This document shows positions 36,645 to 45,510 of a stretch of DNA of 64,000 nt, piece after piece (the stretch's first letter is position 1; every line of letters begins with the position of its first letter). Location of the stretch: the NCBI GenBank assembly GCA_028290825.1, contig JAQGJB010000015.1, positions 1 through 64,000 on the forward strand, given 5' to 3'. The translations under genes and the position numbers were made by a program. The notes under the pieces were generated by a model. It made no database searches. It was not told where the DNA came from and saw only the letters and a program-made list of their open reading frames with translations. Source of the stretch: Micavibrio sp. (GTDB taxonomy: Bacteria; Pseudomonadota; Alphaproteobacteria; Micavibrionales; Micavibrionaceae).

Positions 36645-38561
36645 TCACTTGTGGATGTCGACCACAGTCGCCAGGGATTGGAGGGTGGTGATCCCGTCCA
36701 ATATCTTTAGAATGCCATCGTCCTTCATATTTTTAAAGCCTTTTTCCACAGCCTTCTTCCTAAGCTCGGCTTTGGAGCCGTTGGAAGCGATAATTTCATC
36801 CAGTTCCTCGTCAAAGGTCAGGATCTCCGCCACTGCGATACGGCCTTTATAGCCACTGCCGGCGCAGGCCTGGCACCCACCCTGCTTTGCCTTATAAACC
36901 GTTGGCGGGTCGGACGGGTCGACTTTGAGAATATGGCATTCCGCCTCATCAGGCTGATACGCCTGACGGCATTCCTTGCAGACTTTCCGCACCAGACGCT
37001 GGGCGAAGACGGCAATAATCGCACCGGCAATCATGCCCGGCTTAAGACCAAGGTCCAGAAGACGCGGGATTGCGCCAAAGGAATCGTTGGTGTGCAGCGT
37101 CGAGTAAACCTGGTGGCCCGTCATGGCGGCTTTCAGTGCCATTTCGGCAGTAATCGGGTCACGAATTTCGCCGAGGAAGATGATATCCGGATCCTGACGC
37201 ATCAGAGCACGAAGGCCTTCCGCGAAATCCAGCACACCTTCCCGCACCGGGGTCTGACGGATCATCGGCAAGGAGTATTCGACCGGGTCTTCCATCGTCT
37301 GGATGTTGACCTCGACGGTGTTGATTTCATTCAGCATCGAATAAAGCGAAGTCGTTTTACCGGAACCCGTCGGGCCTGTGACAATGATTACACCCTCGGG
37401 GCGTGCCTGCGCCTTACGGATTTTTTCGAGGTTACTGGGGCTGAAGCCGAGTTGAGTAAGCGGTACAATACTGGCGCTCTGGTCCAGAACACGGAGAACA
37501 ATGTTTTCGCCGTGCACAGTCGGCAGTGATGAAACCCGGAAATCCGCTTCCTTACCGCCAACGTTCAGGCCGAAACGGCCATCCTGCGGCTGGAGCTTGT
37601 CGGCGATGTTCATGTTGGAGAGAATTTTAAGGCGCTGGGAAATACCGCTCCAGTGCTGCTTGTGGAGAATCTGCGCGGTATAAAGAACACCATCTTTGCG
37701 GTAGCGCAGACGCACGAAGTTTTCTTCGGGTTCAAAGTGAAGATCGGAAACACCCAGCTTCACGGCATCAAAAACAAGCGCGTTTACGAGACGAACGATA
37801 GGATGGGAATAAGCCTCATCTTCCTTAATCGTCGTCACATCCTGGGCCTTGCCCTCTTCCAGCTCTTTCAGAATACCGCTGATGGAGCTGGCATAGCCGT
37901 AGGCTGCGTCGATCGCTTCGTTCAGGACTGTCGCCGTCGTCACCATCGGTTTAATCTGGACGTTTTTCGGCAGATAGCGGCGCAGCGTATCCATCGCCAT
38001 GACGTCATATGGGTCGGACATGGCGACAATCGCCTCGTCCTTCGACATCGAGATCGGCAGAATCTGGAATTTCAGGGAAGTGACTTTATCGATCAGATTG
38101 AGGATTTCACCATCAAACACGGTATGCTTGGGGTCGAAAACCTCGAACCCGGCGCTCTCGGCAATAAATATTGTGAGTTCTTCTTCAGTCAGGAAGCCGA
38201 GATCGACGATAACAGCGCCCAGCATCTTGCCGGACACTTTCTTTTCCTGCAGGGCAACGTTCAACTGGTCTTCGGTAATCAGTCCGCGGGCGACAAGGCG
38301 CTCCCCGATACGACCGAAGTTTAAATCTTTATGCTTTTCCTTTACGCCCGTCGCGGCCAGAGCGCGGGATTCGCTCGCCGCCTTGGCAAGCGGGTCAACA
38401 ACTGCACCTTTACTATTAAACTCGGCGGATTTCTTGGCTTCGACCAGTTCGGCTTCGATGGCTTCGAAGGTATCAATAATCGTCAGTTCGCCATCATCCA
38501 GATCATCAAGTGCTGGCTGGCCCTTCTTTTTATCTTTATTTCGATCGGTTAGAAAGCTCAT
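36645..38561 (-). CDS. pilB: Pilus assembly ATPase PilB/MshE (GspE family)
   Basis: 638-residue extension motor. Two N-terminal helical blocks (N1, about 80-225) precede the ATPase core with Walker A GPTGSGKTTS (396-405), TMEDPVEYSLP, Walker B DIIFLGEIRD (459-468) and the His box HQVYSTLHTNDSF. The zinc-binding cysteines (528, 531, 563, 566) and YKGRIAVAEIL are present. First gene of the minus-strand pilus operon; its promoter should lie in the 283-base AT-rich gap to 38844. Confidence 0.92.
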   Translation of the reverse strand: MSFLTDRNKDKKKGQPALDDLDDGELTIIDTFEAIEAELVEAKKSAEFNSKGAVVDPLAKAASESRALAATGVKEKHKDLNFGRIGERLVARGLITEDQLNVALQEKKVSGKMLGAVIVDLGFLTEEELTIFIAESAGFEVFDPKHTVFDGEILNLIDKVTSLKFQILPISMSKDEAIVAMSDPYDVMAMDTLRRYLPKNVQIKPMVTTATVLNEAIDAAYGYASSISGILKELEEGKAQDVTTIKEDEAYSHPIVRLVNALVFDAVKLGVSDLHFEPEENFVRLRYRKDGVLYTAQILHKQHWSGISQRLKILSNMNIADKLQPQDGRFGLNVGGKEADFRVSSLPTVHGENIVLRVLDQSASIVPLTQLGFSPSNLEKIRKAQARPEGVIIVTGPTGSGKTTSLYSMLNEINTVEVNIQTMEDPVEYSLPMIRQTPVREGVLDFAEGLRALMRQDPDIIFLGEIRDPITAEMALKAAMTGHQVYSTLHTNDSFGAIPRLLDLGLKPGMIAGAIIAVFAQRLVRKVCKECRQAYQPDEAECHILKVDPSDPPTVYKAKQGGCQACAGSGYKGRIAVAEILTFDEELDEIIASNGSKAELRKKAVEKGFKNMKDDGILKILDGITTLQSLATVVDIHK

Positions 38562-38844
38562 GCGATGAAGACCGTTGCTTAGAAAAGGACAAGAATTTGC
38601 CCCTGTTACTAAAATTAAAGGAAAAGCATAAAGAAAATACTAATATATTATGTTAATATTTAGGCGCTATGCCATTGCTTTGGAAGGATTAATCGGAAAG
38701 AAAGGGAGAAGCGATCTTGGTAAAAACAAGCATATCATAGTTTCGGGGCCATTAAAAATAGGCCTTTAGGTTTTTCTATTTCGAATCAGGGGCTTCTCGG
38801 GTAGCCTGAAGGACAGATTTTCCAAGCTCTTATGAGGGACCGAA

Positions 38845-39585
38845 TTGACCGAAAAGCTTTCCCAAGATTCACTGGCCGAAGCCACACGCGACCGTGCACA
38901 ATTTTCAGGCCATGGCAAAGCAAAAGGCGCCGCCGGGTACAGGGAAGTATTTTCCGATCCTGACAGCGAGTTCCTTTCAGCCTCGGGCCAGACGACCGTG
39001 ATCAACCCCCGTCCTGACGGTTTCGGTACAATGAAGATTGCGGCAGCCTGGGACAATATTGTCGTTGCGGAAAGCAAAGGCGGGATTCTAGGCAAGCTTG
39101 TCAAAAAGGTGACGCGGCAGGGCGTCGATATTGATCTTGGCTGCCTTTATGAAATGCAGGACGGCACGCGCGGCTGCATACAGGCGTTCGGGGAAATGAT
39201 GGGTGACTTCAACGAAACCCCTTTTATCACCCTGTCCGGGGATGAGCGAACAGGTGACGCGGTGGGGGAAGATGAATTCCTGCGTATCAACGGGTCGCAA
39301 TGGGGCCAGATCAAACGCGTTCTGGTCTATGCATATATTTATAAGGGCGCCGCATGCTGGGCCGATATCCGCCCACAAATTCAGGTTTCCATTCCCGGCG
39401 AGCATCCAATGGTGGTGACACCCGCCGTCAGCAAATCGGAACTGGCCGTGTGCGCCATCGCCACGCTCGAGAACCTGCGCGACGGCATGCGCCTGACCAA
39501 CCACAGTGAATATTTCCCCGGCCACGACGAAATGGACCGTGCCTTCGGCTTTGGCATTACCTGGGCCGATGGCGAAAAGAAATAG
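38845..39585 (+). CDS. TerA-like tellurium-resistance-family protein
   Basis: 246 residues. Starts at TTG 38845 with GAGGGAC upstream. After an N-terminal polar stretch the TerD-superfamily beta-sandwich carries VDIDLGCLYEMQDG, FGEMMGDFNETPFITLSGDERTG and RVLVYAYIYKGAACW, a pattern I associate with the C-terminal part of TerA. The D-x-D-L segment is the expected calcium-binding region. A TerD-like gene follows. No terB, terC or terE is nearby. Confidence 0.75.
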   Translation: MTEKLSQDSLAEATRDRAQFSGHGKAKGAAGYREVFSDPDSEFLSASGQTTVINPRPDGFGTMKIAAAWDNIVVAESKGGILGKLVKKVTRQGVDIDLGCLYEMQDGTRGCIQAFGEMMGDFNETPFITLSGDERTGDAVGEDEFLRINGSQWGQIKRVLVYAYIYKGAACWADIRPQIQVSIPGEHPMVVTPAVSKSELAVCAIATLENLRDGMRLTNHSEYFPGHDEMDRAFGFGITWADGEKK

Positions 39586-39623
39586 ATAACAAACATCAGA
39601 CTTAATCTTTGGAACAGCACATC

Positions 39624-40307
39624 ATGGACGACCCGCAACAGCCCCCAGCCGCAAAACCAATCACCGCCGAGGAACTGGCGAAGCTGGATAATCTTCCCGC
39701 GCCTGCGCCGCAGTACATTCCTGAAGAAAACCTCGTTCAGAAAGGCGATTACCAGGATATCCGACGTAAGATTCCGGAACTGAAAGAAATCGTCATCGGT
39801 GCGGGCTGGGACCTTAAAATGTTCGAGGAAAATCCGGTCGATGTCGATCTCAGCTGCTTTTTGCTGAACAAGGACGACCAGACGCGCGAGGATGAGGATT
39901 TCGTTTTCTACAATAACGACAAAGCCTGCGCCGGGGCCGTGCGTTACATGGGCGACAGCCGGAACGGTGCGGGTGACGGCGATGATGAAAGCATTATTAT
40001 CGACCTGAATTCCCTGCCCTTCGATGTGATGAAAATCACCGTCGTCCTGACGATTTACGATGCGGCAGAGAGAAGCCATGATTTCGGCACGGTGCGGAAC
40101 ATGTACCTGCGCATCGTCAATGCCTATGACGACAATGAAATCCTGCGCTACCGCCTGAGCGAGGAAGAATTCGCGGGCAAGACCGGCATCAAGGTCGCAG
40201 AACTGGTCCGTGAGGGACCGAAATGGTTCTTCAATGCCGTGGGCGAGCCTATCCCCGGCGGCCTGGCCAGCATCGCAACGAAATACGGATTAATCATCCA
40301 GATGTAA
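39624..40307 (+). CDS. TerD-family stress protein
   Basis: 227 residues with a 45-residue Pro-rich N-terminal extension, then a canonical TerD domain: IVIGAGWDLKM, VDVDLSCFLLNKDDQ, FVFYNNDKACAGAVRYMGDSRNGAGDGDDESI and a C-terminal KWFFNAVGEPIPGGL. The paired acidic motifs (DVDLS; GDGDDESI) form the calcium sites of the family. Start set at ATG 39624; an upstream TTG at 39609 lacks a ribosome binding site. Confidence 0.85.
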   Translation: MDDPQQPPAAKPITAEELAKLDNLPAPAPQYIPEENLVQKGDYQDIRRKIPELKEIVIGAGWDLKMFEENPVDVDLSCFLLNKDDQTREDEDFVFYNNDKACAGAVRYMGDSRNGAGDGDDESIIIDLNSLPFDVMKITVVLTIYDAAERSHDFGTVRNMYLRIVNAYDDNEILRYRLSEEEFAGKTGIKVAELVREGPKWFFNAVGEPIPGGLASIATKYGLIIQM

Positions 40308-40321
40308 TCCGGATGGATACC

Positions 40322-40351
40322 GTGGCCGCCGGATCAAGCGGCCACTTTTTT
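40322..40351 (+). terminator. Terminator of the ter pair, overlapping the ppdK end
   Basis: Stem GTGGCCGC / GCGGCCAC (40322-40329 / 40338-40345) followed by T6 (40346-40351). The hairpin includes the last codons and stop of the convergent ppdK gene, an economical arrangement. Confidence 0.8.
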
Positions 40352-42994
40352 CTTCACCGCCGATTTTTCGCGGATGGCCGCCTGGGCCGCCGCGAGCCTT
40401 GCGATCGGCACGCGGTAGGGTGAACAGGAAACGTAATCAAGCCCCATGCTTTCGCAGAAAGCGATTGAGGCCGGATCGCCGCCGTGTTCGCCGCAGATGC
40501 CAAGCTTCATGTCCTTGCGCACGGCGCGGCCCTTTTGTCCGGCGATTTGCATCAGCTGGCCCACGCCTTCGGTATCGAGTGTGGCGAACGGGTCGCGGGC
40601 AAAAATTCCCTGACGGATATAATCGGGCATGAACATTCCGGAATCGTCGCGGCTGAGCCCCAGCGTGGTCTGGGTCAGGTCGTTGGTGCCGAAACTGAAA
40701 AACGCGGCACCGCTTTCGGCGATTTTGTCAGCCATCAATGCCGCGCGCGGCAGCTCGATCATAGTGCCGACGCTGTAGATGACATTTTTCCCCTTGGCCG
40801 TTTCGTCGATCAGGTTTTTGAGGATCGTGAATTCGACATCGGTTGCGATCAGCGGGATCATAATTTCAGGTGTGGCCCCCGTTTCCAGCGCCGCATCGAA
40901 AATCGCCCTGGCCTGCATCGCGTAGATTTCCGGGAAGGTAATGCCGAGGCGGCAACCGCGATGGCCAAGCATCGGATTTTGTTCATGCAGTTCACCGAGA
41001 CGGCGGCGCACCTGTTCCGAGTCGATCTTCGCCAGATCGGCAAAAGCCTGAATGTCTTCGTCGGATTGCGGCAGGAATTCATGCAACGGCGGATCAAGCA
41101 GGCGGATGGTGACGGGCAGCCCCTTCATGATGGTAAAGAGTTCGGCAAAATCGCTACGCTGGGCCGGGAGGAGTTTATCGAGCGCTTCTTTCCGCGCCTC
41201 CACCGTGCGGGCGAAGATCATTTCGCGCACATGCTGAATCCGGGTGGGTTCGAAAAACATATGTTCGGTGCGGCAGAGGCCGATCCCCTGCGCGCCGAAA
41301 CCACGCGCAACTTTGGCATCCAGCGGCGTTTCGGCATTGGCGCGGACTTTCATCCGCGCATGGGCGTCGGCCCAGCCCATGATGGTGGCGAAATCATCGG
41401 AGAGTTGCGGTTTGACGGTTGCCACCTTCCCCAGCATAACCTCCCCCGTGCTGCCATCGATGGTAATCAGATCGCCCTCGCGTATGACATGGTCGCCGAT
41501 GCGCATGACTTTCTGTTCAGAATCGATGTGGATCGACCCGGCCCCGGCGACACAGGCGCGGCCCATGCCGCGCGCGACAACCGCCGCGTGACTGGTCATC
41601 CCTCCGCGTGTAGTCAGGATACCGGCGGCGGCATGCATGCCGTGAATATCCTCAGGGCTGGTTTCCTTGCGCGAGAGGATGACTTTTGTGCCGTCCTTTG
41701 CACGTTCCTCCGCCTCATCGGCGGTGAAGATGACGATGCCGCTGGCGGCGCCCGGCGATGCGGGCAGGCCCTTGGCCACAATATGTTTGTGCGCACCGGG
41801 GTCGAGGGTCGGGTGCAGTAACTGATCGAGGGCCTGGGGATCGAGGCGAAGTAACGCCTCGTCTTCGCCAATCAGTTTTTCGGCGACCATATCAACGGCG
41901 ATTTTCAGGGCGGCGGCAGAGGTGCGTTTCCCGGCACGGGTCTGCAGCATATAAAGTTTGCCGCTTTGCACGGTGAATTCGATGTCCTGCATGTCGCGGT
42001 AGTGTTTTTCGAGTTTCAGGCGGACGTCGCAGAGTTGTTTAAACACATCTGGCATGACCTCCTCCATCGATGGCAGATCGCTGCCTTCCTTGTTGCGGCC
42101 ATTCACGGTCAGGGATTGGGGCGTGCGGATGCCGGCCACGACGTCTTCGCCCTGAGCATTGACGAGGTATTCACCGTAGAAATAATTCTCGCCCGTCGAA
42201 GGATCGCGGGTAAAGGCAACGCCTGTTGCACAATCGTCGCCCATATTGCCGAACACCATGGCCTGAACGTTGACGGCCGTGCCCCATTCTTCGGGGATAT
42301 CATGAATACGGCGATAGGTTATGGCGCGCGGGGTCATCCACGATTTGAAGACCGCGCCGATAGCGCCCCATAATTGTTCCTGGGGGTCCATCGGGAAGGG
42401 TTTTCCCATTTTCTTTTTCACCACAGCCTTATAGGCCGCGACGATGTCGCGCAGATGGACGGCGGAGAGGTCGTTGTCCTGATGGACATCGTTATCCAGT
42501 TTGCTGCGCTCCAGGATATCTTCAAATTCATGATGCGGCACTTCCAGAACGACATCGCCATACATCTGGATGAAACGGCGGTAGGAATCCCAGGCGAAAC
42601 GTTCGTCGCCGGACTGGGCGGCCAGGCCACGCACCGTTTCATCGTTCAGGCCAAGGTTAAGAACGGTATCCATCATGCCCGGCATCGAGGCGCGGGCACC
42701 GGAACGGACGGAGACGAGCAGCGGGTTCGTGGCATCGCCAAATTTTGCGCCGATAGCCTTTTCGACTTTTGCCAGTCCTTCCGCCACCTGATCTTTCAGG
42801 TCGGCGGGATAGGTATTTTTATTCTGGTAGAACGCCGTGCAGACCTCGGTCGTGACGGTGAAACCCGCCGGGACCGGCAGGCCCAGCGTCGCCATCTCGG
42901 CCAGGTTTGCGCCCTTGCCGCCGAGGAGATTTTTCATGTCGGCGCGTCCATCCGATTTGCCTGCGCCGAAGCTGTATACCCATTGTGCGGCCAT
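40334..42994 (-). CDS. ppdK: Pyruvate, phosphate dikinase
   Basis: Interconverts pyruvate + ATP + Pi and PEP + AMP + PPi, acting in glycolysis or gluconeogenesis. Start set at ATG 42994 (MAAQWVYSFGAGKSDG), the conserved beginning, after GGGAAAG. The 886-residue protein has the nucleotide-binding domain (GGKGANLAEMATLGLPVPAGFTV; MPGMMDTVLNLGLND), the phospho-His motif GGMTSHAAVVARGMG, and a PEP-binding barrel with GIGLCRTEHMFF, MLGHRGCRLGI and FFSFGTNDLTQTTLGLSRDD. Monocistronic. Confidence 0.96.
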   Translation of the reverse strand: MAAQWVYSFGAGKSDGRADMKNLLGGKGANLAEMATLGLPVPAGFTVTTEVCTAFYQNKNTYPADLKDQVAEGLAKVEKAIGAKFGDATNPLLVSVRSGARASMPGMMDTVLNLGLNDETVRGLAAQSGDERFAWDSYRRFIQMYGDVVLEVPHHEFEDILERSKLDNDVHQDNDLSAVHLRDIVAAYKAVVKKKMGKPFPMDPQEQLWGAIGAVFKSWMTPRAITYRRIHDIPEEWGTAVNVQAMVFGNMGDDCATGVAFTRDPSTGENYFYGEYLVNAQGEDVVAGIRTPQSLTVNGRNKEGSDLPSMEEVMPDVFKQLCDVRLKLEKHYRDMQDIEFTVQSGKLYMLQTRAGKRTSAAALKIAVDMVAEKLIGEDEALLRLDPQALDQLLHPTLDPGAHKHIVAKGLPASPGAASGIVIFTADEAEERAKDGTKVILSRKETSPEDIHGMHAAAGILTTRGGMTSHAAVVARGMGRACVAGAGSIHIDSEQKVMRIGDHVIREGDLITIDGSTGEVMLGKVATVKPQLSDDFATIMGWADAHARMKVRANAETPLDAKVARGFGAQGIGLCRTEHMFFEPTRIQHVREMIFARTVEARKEALDKLLPAQRSDFAELFTIMKGLPVTIRLLDPPLHEFLPQSDEDIQAFADLAKIDSEQVRRRLGELHEQNPMLGHRGCRLGITFPEIYAMQARAIFDAALETGATPEIMIPLIATDVEFTILKNLIDETAKGKNVIYSVGTMIELPRAALMADKIAESGAAFFSFGTNDLTQTTLGLSRDDSGMFMPDYIRQGIFARDPFATLDTEGVGQLMQIAGQKGRAVRKDMKLGICGEHGGDPASIAFCESMGLDYVSCSPYRVPIARLAAAQAAIREKSAVKKKVAA

Positions 42995-43347
42995 GCTTTT
43001 AACTTTCCCAAATACGGTGTGATGACGCAGAAAGCCTAGCCGATTCTGATGGGCCTGTCTTGCGGAGGCGCGACGGGTGATAGCGGCCTGCGCGCCAGCG
43101 GACAACGAACATTTTCTGCGCGTTGAGATATAAATCGTAAGCCGAGTATGGGATATTATTCCTATATTGTCAAGGTTTATGAGCGTCCACTCAGAGGCGC
43201 ATTAATAACGGTATTTATTGCCTGACCTTCGGGAATGCCCTTTTAATATTAGAAAAAAGATGTTTAGATTTAAGCGTATTCATTGACAGGCTTATTTAGG
43301 TTGTGCTTATGTAAACCATAATAAGATAAAACAGGCTGGGAACCTTC
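42995..43347. other. Intergenic region between ppdK and an unknown gene
   Basis: A 353-base divergent gap. The left side would hold the ppdK promoter, which I cannot place. The right side has a TTGACA box at 43283. I find no RNA gene, repeat or plausible open frame; the middle part (43130-43260) is AT-rich and featureless. Confidence 0.5.
43283..43313 (+). promoter_or_regulatory. Putative sigma-70 promoter for the gene at 43348
   Basis: A perfect TTGACA (43283-43288) with a TTATGT/TATGTA -10 candidate 18-19 bases downstream (43307-43313), followed by a leader of about 30 bases and a GGGAACC ribosome binding site before ATG 43348. Confidence 0.5.
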
Positions 43348-43968
43348 ATGAAAAAATACATCGGCAAAGGTGTTGCTAACGACTTTTATAATGCGTTGCA
43401 GGACGCCAGGTCTTCTTTCTCTGCGGAAGAGATTCAGGAATATGCTCCTGAAACGATTGAAGAAATGTTCCAGGTTCAGCTTAACGTTAATATCCGCGCC
43501 GCCGCCGAAATGCACAGCAATGCCGGAAATCCTAAGACCGCAACAGTGCTTTTGGACTTCGCCAATTATGATTTCCCCGATTACAGGGAAATTTTCAACG
43601 TGAAGGATTCCGTTCGCCTCGGCCAGGGGATAGCGAAAATAGTAAAAAGGACGCTGAGCGATATCCGGCACCTGCCTGCGCTGGAGAACGAGGAACCTTT
43701 CGATCCCAATCCATGGCCCGATTATAATGAGATGTTCGGTGCGGCGGAAGCCGCACGTCAGGGCAGTGCGGCGGTGGCAAGCCTGCGGAACCTGCTTGCC
43801 GCCGTTGCCAAAATACCTGTGCCGCAGAATGTGACCGGGGATAAGCAGGCCTGGGCGGAATTCACCAATACACTTGGCCTCAAAAAGCTGGCAGACAGCA
43901 AGTCTACAGAGACTTCACCAGCATCAGACAAAGATCGTCGTCAACCGGATGGACCGCAAATGGCCTGA
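43348..43968 (+). CDS. Hypothetical protein (206 aa)
   Basis: A soluble, acidic, helical protein with no signal peptide. No domain recognised. The C-terminal 25 residues are polar and Lys/Asp/Pro-rich and overlap the convergent acetyltransferase gene by 65 bases. A promoter with TTGACA lies upstream. Function unknown. Confidence 0.6.
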   Translation: MKKYIGKGVANDFYNALQDARSSFSAEEIQEYAPETIEEMFQVQLNVNIRAAAEMHSNAGNPKTATVLLDFANYDFPDYREIFNVKDSVRLGQGIAKIVKRTLSDIRHLPALENEEPFDPNPWPDYNEMFGAAEAARQGSAAVASLRNLLAAVAKIPVPQNVTGDKQAWAEFTNTLGLKKLADSKSTETSPASDKDRRQPDGPQMA

Positions 43969-44422
43969 CCGGTTGCCGGTCCCAGGTTATCCCCTGCCCG
44001 TCGGGAATATAGCCCATTCTTGCATAGAGCCTTTGCGCCGCGCCGTAGCTTTGTGTCAGACCGACGGCAAGGCCGATTTCTACACGGCCACGTTCACGCG
44101 CCAGATTTTCACAGGCAGCGACAAGTTTTTTACCCAGACCTTTACGGCGGTGATCCGGAAGGACGTTGAGATCCTGCAGTTCCGGGATTTTGAGACGAGA
44201 GAATAACTGATAGGCCGGTGTCCAGTTCAGGATGACATAGCCGACGGGCACGGCACCGATGAAGCAAAGAACGACGCTGCGTTCCCCGGCGGCAACGCTC
44301 TGGAATAAAAGCTCGGCAAAATCGGTTTCGCTGCGGCTTTGCAGCACAGCCTCCAGCACCGCAATATGGATTTTATCTTCCGGCAAGGCCAGGCGGATTG
44401 TGATGTCTTCGGATCCGGTCAT
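43904..44422 (-). CDS. GNAT-family N-acetyltransferase
   Basis: 172 residues. Start set at ATG 44422 (MTGSEDITIRLAL); longer versions read backwards through the next gene's leader. GNAT motif A is visible as LNVLPDHRRKGLGKKLVAACE (acetyl-CoA pyrophosphate loop RRKGLGKK), and motif B as GLTQSYGAAQRLYARMGYIPDG. It may acetylate a small-molecule amine or a protein; substrate unknown. Confidence 0.85.
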   Translation of the reverse strand: MTGSEDITIRLALPEDKIHIAVLEAVLQSRSETDFAELLFQSVAAGERSVVLCFIGAVPVGYVILNWTPAYQLFSRLKIPELQDLNVLPDHRRKGLGKKLVAACENLARERGRVEIGLAVGLTQSYGAAQRLYARMGYIPDGQGITWDRQPVRPFAVHPVDDDLCLMLVKSL

Positions 44423-44549
44423 GGTGCCACAATACCTTGATTTTGCCTTAAACGAAGCAAATTCTGCCCCAATTCCGCCATCAGCCCGGCAGCTAAATAA
44501 GGGTGGTTTTGAAACCATAACGCAAACTCTTTTAAGGATAATACCTATT

Positions 44550-44798
44550 ATGAAACTCAAGAATGTTCTGATCCTGTCTGCTGCTGTTGTCGCTCTGGGC
44601 ATGGGCTCCGTTTCCGTCAGCAAGGCTTTTGCCGCCGGTGAACCGGCTGTGGCCGCAACCACGGATGTTAAAGTAGATGCGCCGAAAGTAGAAAAAGTAA
44701 AAAAAGCCGCCCACCATAAAAAGCATGCCAAGCATAGCGCCCATAAAGGAATGAAAAAAGAAGTTGCTCCTGCTGAAGTACCGGCCACAAACCAGTAA
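44550..44798 (+). CDS. Small secreted His/Lys-rich protein (82 aa)
   Basis: The signal peptide is clear: MKLKNVLILSAAVVALGMG...SKAFA|AGEP, with cleavage near residue 27-29. The mature peptide of about 55 residues is Val/Lys-rich and carries a His/Lys block (AAHHKKHAKHSAHKG), which could bind metal or polyanions. Start ATG 44550 follows AAGGATA. No family recognised. Followed by a 19-base tandem duplication and a terminator. Confidence 0.65.
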   Translation: MKLKNVLILSAAVVALGMGSVSVSKAFAAGEPAVAATTDVKVDAPKVEKVKKAAHHKKHAKHSAHKGMKKEVAPAEVPATNQ

Positions 44799-44833
44799 AC
44801 GACTGAATTCTTTTTAAACGACTGAATTCTTTT
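44796..44833. repeat. Perfect 19-base tandem duplication
   Basis: TAAACGACTGAATTCTTTT occurs at 44796-44814 and immediately again at 44815-44833. The first copy begins with the stop codon of the 82-aa gene. It looks like a recent slippage or copying event between the stop and the terminator. Confidence 0.9.
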
Positions 44834-44864
44834 AAAGGCCGGGTTGATCAGACCCGGCCTTTTT
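44834..44864 (+). terminator. Intrinsic terminator of the 82-aa gene
   Basis: Stem AGGCCGGGT / ACCCGGCCT (44836-44844 / 44852-44860), extended by AA/TT, loop TGATCAG, then a T tract. Confidence 0.85.
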
Positions 44865-44976
44865 ATTAAAAACCTGCTGGAAAAAAAGTTCCAATAAAGA
44901 TTTTGATTTTGGGACTAATAGTTACGGCGTCAGCGCCCTAGCTAGATGTCGGACGAAAACTTTTCAGGAGATTATG

Positions 44977-45435
44977 ATGTTAACCAGAACACTTTTAACG
45001 ACCGCTGCCGTGCTGACACTCGGCTTTGCCGGATCTGCGCAGGCTGCGGGCCTGTTGTCATCTACAGGTGTATCGGTGAATACGCCGGTTGCGAATGTCG
45101 GCGCTAACACCAATGTTAATACAGGCGTCAACGCACGCGAATATCAGGGCCGGACGTCGGCTGGTGTTAATGCCGACGGTTCGCTGGATAGCCGCACGAC
45201 GGAAAGAAGCGCGACGCGGGACATGGACGGTACAGTCACCACACGCAACCGCATCCGTGAAAGCCACTCCGCCGGCACTTCGGCCAATACGCAGGCCGAT
45301 ATCAACACAGACAGCAATGTCTACAGCGAAACCAGCGTGCGGAACGAGCGTATGCGGGAAGATATGGACAACAATACCAATGTTCATGCCGGGGCGAACG
45401 TTGCAACCGGTTCGTCTTTCAGCCTGAACCAGTAA
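44977..45435 (+). CDS. Secreted Asn/Thr-rich hypothetical protein (152 aa)
   Basis: Sec signal peptide MLTRTLLTTAAVLTLGFAGSAQA|AGL. The mature part is rich in Asn, Thr, Ala, Arg and Val, with recurring motifs of the type VNTPVANVGANTNVNTGVN and NVHAGANVATG, suggesting beta-repeat or disordered structure. Of two adjacent ATGs (44974, 44977) the second has better spacing from AGGAG. Monocistronic with its own terminator. Function unknown. Confidence 0.65.
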   Translation: MLTRTLLTTAAVLTLGFAGSAQAAGLLSSTGVSVNTPVANVGANTNVNTGVNAREYQGRTSAGVNADGSLDSRTTERSATRDMDGTVTTRNRIRESHSAGTSANTQADINTDSNVYSETSVRNERMREDMDNNTNVHAGANVATGSSFSLNQ

Positions 45436-45458
45436 ACGCTCTTTCTTTACAGAATGCG

Positions 45459-45489
45459 AAAGCCGGGTTATATCTTAACCCGGCTTTTT
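45459..45489 (+). terminator. Intrinsic terminator before glyS
   Basis: Perfect 12-bp stem AAAGCCGGGTTA / TAACCCGGCTTT (45459-45470 / 45476-45487), loop TATCT, then a T run. Ends 22 bases before the glyS ATG. Confidence 0.85.
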
Positions 45490-45510
45490 CATTGTAACCG
45501 AGGATCATTT

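Noticed and set aside
44796..44833. Tandem repeat as a CRISPR fragment
   Set aside because: Only two contiguous copies with no spacer.
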